Source of the DNA: Peptococcaceae bacterium BRH_c23
GTDB taxonomy: Bacteria > Bacillota_B > Desulfitobacteriia > Desulfitobacteriales > Desulfitobacteriaceae
Assembly (NCBI GenBank): GCA_000961805.1
Contig: LADV01000013.1
Coordinates: forward strand, 1 to 24,253
DNA length: 24,253 nucleotides
Direction of reading: 5' to 3'
Part shown: positions 21,907 to 24,253 of the stretch, piece by piece
How positions within the stretch are numbered: position 1 is the first letter of the stretch
How the letters are laid out: every line of letters begins with the position of its first letter
Program-made: the position numbers and the translations under genes
Notes under the pieces: model-generated
What the model was told of the DNA's origin: nothing
Databases searched by the model: none
The model's input: only the letters and a program-made list of their open reading frames with translations

Positions 21907-23283
21907 CTATAGGTCGATGACCTTACCTGGGTTAAAGCGATTGCTCGGATCAAAGCTTCTCTTAACTTTTCTAAAAGCTTCCATTGCAGCGGGTGTAAAC
22001 TCCTTATCCAGATACTTCTTCTTGACGAGCCCGATTCCGTGCTCACCACTAATTGTACCCTCGAGATCAAGAGCCATCATACAGAGCGCCTGTTCTGCAG
22101 CATGGACGGTTTCAGTTTCCTCTTTATTCCGTTGATCGAAAAGAATGAGCGGATGAAGATTTCCGTCACCGGCGTGGGCCACAACTCCGATGGTCACACC
22201 AAAATCTTTGGCTACTTTAAGGACTCCGTCAATCGCTTTGGGGAAATTACTCCTCGGAACCGTAATATCATTAACACCATAGGATGGTCTTACGCGGGCA
22301 ACAGATCCGAAAGCACTGCGCCTTGAAGTCCAAATTTGATCCACTTCAACTGCCGATTGAGCAACTTTAAATTCTTTGGCAATTTTTTGGGCTATGTCAC
22401 CAATCGTCTTGACTTGCCCGTCCATATCTTCTGGATATCCGTCAACCTCAATAATCAGAACAGCTCCAACGTCACGGGGAATCCCGGCATGGGTAAAATC
22501 CTCAGTCGTATTGATCAGCAAATTATCCATCAATTCCAGGGTTGTCGGAATAATACCGGCAGCAACTATATCGGCAACAGTTTGAGAAGCATCTTCAACT
22601 TTGTCGTAAATAGCCAGCATTGTTTTCTTGGCTCTGGATATCGGTATGATACGGACGAAAACTTTGGTGACCAATCCTAGGGTTCCTTCCGCGCCAACAA
22701 TGATTCGAGTCAAATCATATCCCGGCTCACTTTGGAAATTACGCCCTCCCGTTTGAATGACTTTGCCATTGGGGAGAACGACTTCCAGACCCAAGATATA
22801 ATCGCGGGTAACCCCATATTTAAAGCATTTCGGTCCACCGGAGCATTCACCGACATTCCCTCCTATTGTTGAGGCCTTAAAGGAGGACGGATCGGGAGGA
22901 AAATAGAATTTTTTCTTTTCCAGTTCAACTTGAAGGTCAAAATTGATCACTCCAGGCTCAACAACTGCTACAAAATTTTCAGTATCTATTTCATGAATTT
23001 TAGTCATTTTAGTAAAGCTAATGACCACAGACTCTTCAGAAGGAATGGTTCCACCACTCTCATTCGTACCAGCACCCCGGGGAACAAGTTTAATGTTGTG
23101 CTCGTTCATCAATTTGACGATTTCAACTACTTGTTCCGTTGTTTGCGGAGAAACGACTCCTAAGGCTTCACCAGATAATAACGTGCCGTCATAACCATAG
23201 GTGAACAGACCCACTTTGTCTGTAACAACGTTTTTCTCCCCAACAATTTCCTTCAGCCGCTTAACAACCGTTTGGCTTAACAT
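21907..23283 (-). CDS. glcD: Glycolate oxidase subunit GlcD (FAD-linked oxidase)
   Basis: Oxidises glycolate to glyoxylate (or D-lactate to pyruvate; the family does both). The 458-residue protein has the PCMH-type FAD domain (about 35-215: VPRGAGTNESGG, STIGGNVGECSGGPKCFKYG, GAEGTLGLVTKV) and the C-terminal FAD-oxidase domain with HAGDGNLH (370-377) and SGEHGIG (412-418). All are intact. The ATG at 23283 has a perfect AAGGAGGT. It follows the upstream FAD gene by 18 bp, so they form one unit. No GlcF (Fe-S subunit) gene follows before the terminator; it may lie beyond the right edge. Context favours glycolate. Confidence 0.92.
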   Translation of the reverse strand: MLSQTVVKRLKEIVGEKNVVTDKVGLFTYGYDGTLLSGEALGVVSPQTTEQVVEIVKLMNEHNIKLVPRGAGTNESGGTIPSEESVVISFTKMTKIHEIDTENFVAVVEPGVINFDLQVELEKKKFYFPPDPSSFKASTIGGNVGECSGGPKCFKYGVTRDYILGLEVVLPNGKVIQTGGRNFQSEPGYDLTRIIVGAEGTLGLVTKVFVRIIPISRAKKTMLAIYDKVEDASQTVADIVAAGIIPTTLELMDNLLINTTEDFTHAGIPRDVGAVLIIEVDGYPEDMDGQVKTIGDIAQKIAKEFKVAQSAVEVDQIWTSRRSAFGSVARVRPSYGVNDITVPRSNFPKAIDGVLKVAKDFGVTIGVVAHAGDGNLHPLILFDQRNKEETETVHAAEQALCMMALDLEGTISGEHGIGLVKKKYLDKEFTPAAMEAFRKVKRSFDPSNRFNPGKVIDL

Positions 23284-23301
23284 ATTCAGACCTCCTTCTT
23301 C

Positions 23302-24253
23302 TTAAGCCTCTAGACTTACCCCAGGGTTGAGAATCCCTTTGGGGTCAAATTGTTGACGCAGTTCACTGAGCAAACTTGTGGTTTGCTTCCACATTTCCGC
23401 ATCATTGTAAACTTCAGCTTTGAGCTTATGACCCAAGAGGCCCTTCACGTTCCCGCCCTGGGATATCGCCAGTTTATTCACTTTCCTGGCAAAAGCAAGT
23501 TTATCCGTTCCCTCGGGCAGAACCAAACCAACAAATCCAAGAAGTCCTTCGACAATTACGCCAGGATAAGCCCCTAAATCTCCAGTAAGCGCTTCGAGCT
23601 GAGCCAGGGCTTGAGGCATTTTCATCGGACCAACCACAAACTCCACGGTACGCGACCGTTTGGCATTGAGGTCGGCGCGCACTTTAAGCCAACCATTGAT
23701 CACTTGATCATACTCAACCTCGTCCTCAATGATCTTTACATCAGAGCCTCCACCCAAGGTAAGCACTGCAGCAACTTCATTAGCGATGTTTTTACCTGAC
23801 TCTTTGAATCCCTGCAAATCAATGATCACAAGTTGCCCTTCCGTTCCGGGTTTGGCATTTTTCGCAAGGGATGCATTGATGAGATTCATCCGGGTCGGAA
23901 GCACATTCCGCTTAATCAGGGTATTGAAGGTTGCATTCGCCTTATGCATAGATGCGAAGGTTCCGATCACTGCTTTTTTAGCTTCCGGTGCAGGTAAGAG
24001 CTTCACCAGAAGTTTGGTGAAAATCCCAAACGTTCCTTGGCTACCGACAGCGAAGTGGATGAAATCTAAACCGGAAACGTTCTTGATACATTTATTTCCG
24101 ATATCCAAGATTTCCCCTGTGGGGAGAACCATTTCAAATCCCAAAAGGAACGTCCGGGTAGGACCATATTCAAAGGATTTAGAGTCGGAATCTCCAATCG
24201 CAAAGCAGCCGCCAACCGAACTGGTTTCGACTTCATAGGGCTCCGGAGGAAAG
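23302..24253 (-). CDS. GlcE/GlcD-like FAD-binding oxidase subunit, 5' end beyond right edge
   Basis: An open frame that runs through the right edge (at least 317 residues). Its visible part starts FPPEPYEVETSSVGGCFAIG and continues with the PCMH-type FAD domain (FEYGPTRTFLLGFEMVLPTG, VGSQGTFGIFTKLLVKLLP). It ends LRQQFDPKGILNPGVSLEA, which fits the GlcE/GlcD C-terminus. It lacks the HxGDGNxH and GEHGxG motifs seen in the next gene, so it looks like a GlcE-type partner rather than a second full catalytic subunit. It is 18 bp from glcD and probably forms a complex with it. A start at the Met at 24144 would cut the FAD domain and is rejected. Confidence 0.85.
   Translation of the reverse strand, partial: FPPEPYEVETSSVGGCFAIGDSDSKSFEYGPTRTFLLGFEMVLPTGEILDIGNKCIKNVSGLDFIHFAVGSQGTFGIFTKLLVKLLPAPEAKKAVIGTFASMHKANATFNTLIKRNVLPTRMNLINASLAKNAKPGTEGQLVIIDLQGFKESGKNIANEVAAVLTLGGGSDVKIIEDEVEYDQVINGWLKVRADLNAKRSRTVEFVVGPMKMPQALAQLEALTGDLGAYPGVIVEGLLGFVGLVLPEGTDKLAFARKVNKLAISQGGNVKGLLGHKLKAEVYNDAEMWKQTTSLLSELRQQFDPKGILNPGVSLEA

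Noticed and set aside
23729..24238. 169-codon plus-strand frame
   Set aside because: It is the antisense shadow of the GlcE-like gene, whose FAD-domain motifs are clear on the minus strand.

Overview
The window looks like chromosome of an anaerobic, endospore-forming Firmicute of the Desulfitobacteriaceae/Peptococcaceae type (Desulfosporosinus, Desulfitobacterium or Syntrophobotulus relatives). The grounds are a ctsR-mcsA-mcsB-clpC-radA cluster, a Spo0E-like sporulation phosphatase, rubrerythrin, strong Gram-positive ribosome-binding sites, and a glycolate/glyoxylate gene set like the pathway described biochemically for Syntrophobotulus glycolicus. I cannot fix the genus from the sequence alone. 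Almost all genes lie on the minus strand.

Left end (1-2160) is an accessory, repeat-rich patch. It holds the 5' part of a group II intron running off the left edge, two copies of a three-hairpin repeat element (one compact at 1893-1995, one at about 366-1216 blown apart by two insertions), a roughly 430-bp element with terminal inverted repeats and strong predicted RNA structure, a Spo0E-like gene, and a probable gene remnant.

2165-8500 is the class III heat-shock/protein-arginine-phosphorylation operon, transcribed leftward as ctsR-mcsA-mcsB-clpC-radA from a sigma-A-like promoter with a CtsR box just downstream. A repeat array separates mcsB from clpC and a hairpin separates clpC from radA. 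8500-15740 is a run of mostly single genes with their own promoters or terminators: a small tail-anchored membrane protein, UspA, an M24 peptidase, rubrerythrin, an MFS transporter (plus strand), a small MoaD-C-terminal-like protein, a YgbA-type cysteine-rich protein, a 36-residue plus-strand microprotein, an RluA pseudouridine synthase and a DinB-family protein.

15830-24253 is a metabolic block transcribed leftward: a GlcE/GlcD-like FAD protein (cut by the right edge), GlcD, a cupin, then an operon of an ATP-grasp CoA-ligase beta subunit, a small 7-cysteine ferredoxin-like protein, the CoA-ligase alpha subunit, a CitE/malyl-CoA-lyase-like protein and malic enzyme. Read together: glycolate is oxidised to glyoxylate (GlcD), glyoxylate condenses with acetyl-CoA to malyl-CoA (CitE-like), malyl-CoA is split to malate with ATP formation (ligase run in reverse), and malate is decarboxylated to pyruvate (malic enzyme). 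The operon promoter at 21094-21122 is followed by three alternating GTTTCA/TGAAAC half-sites that look like a repressor site. The extra Fe-S protein between the ligase subunits and this operator are the most interesting features of the block.
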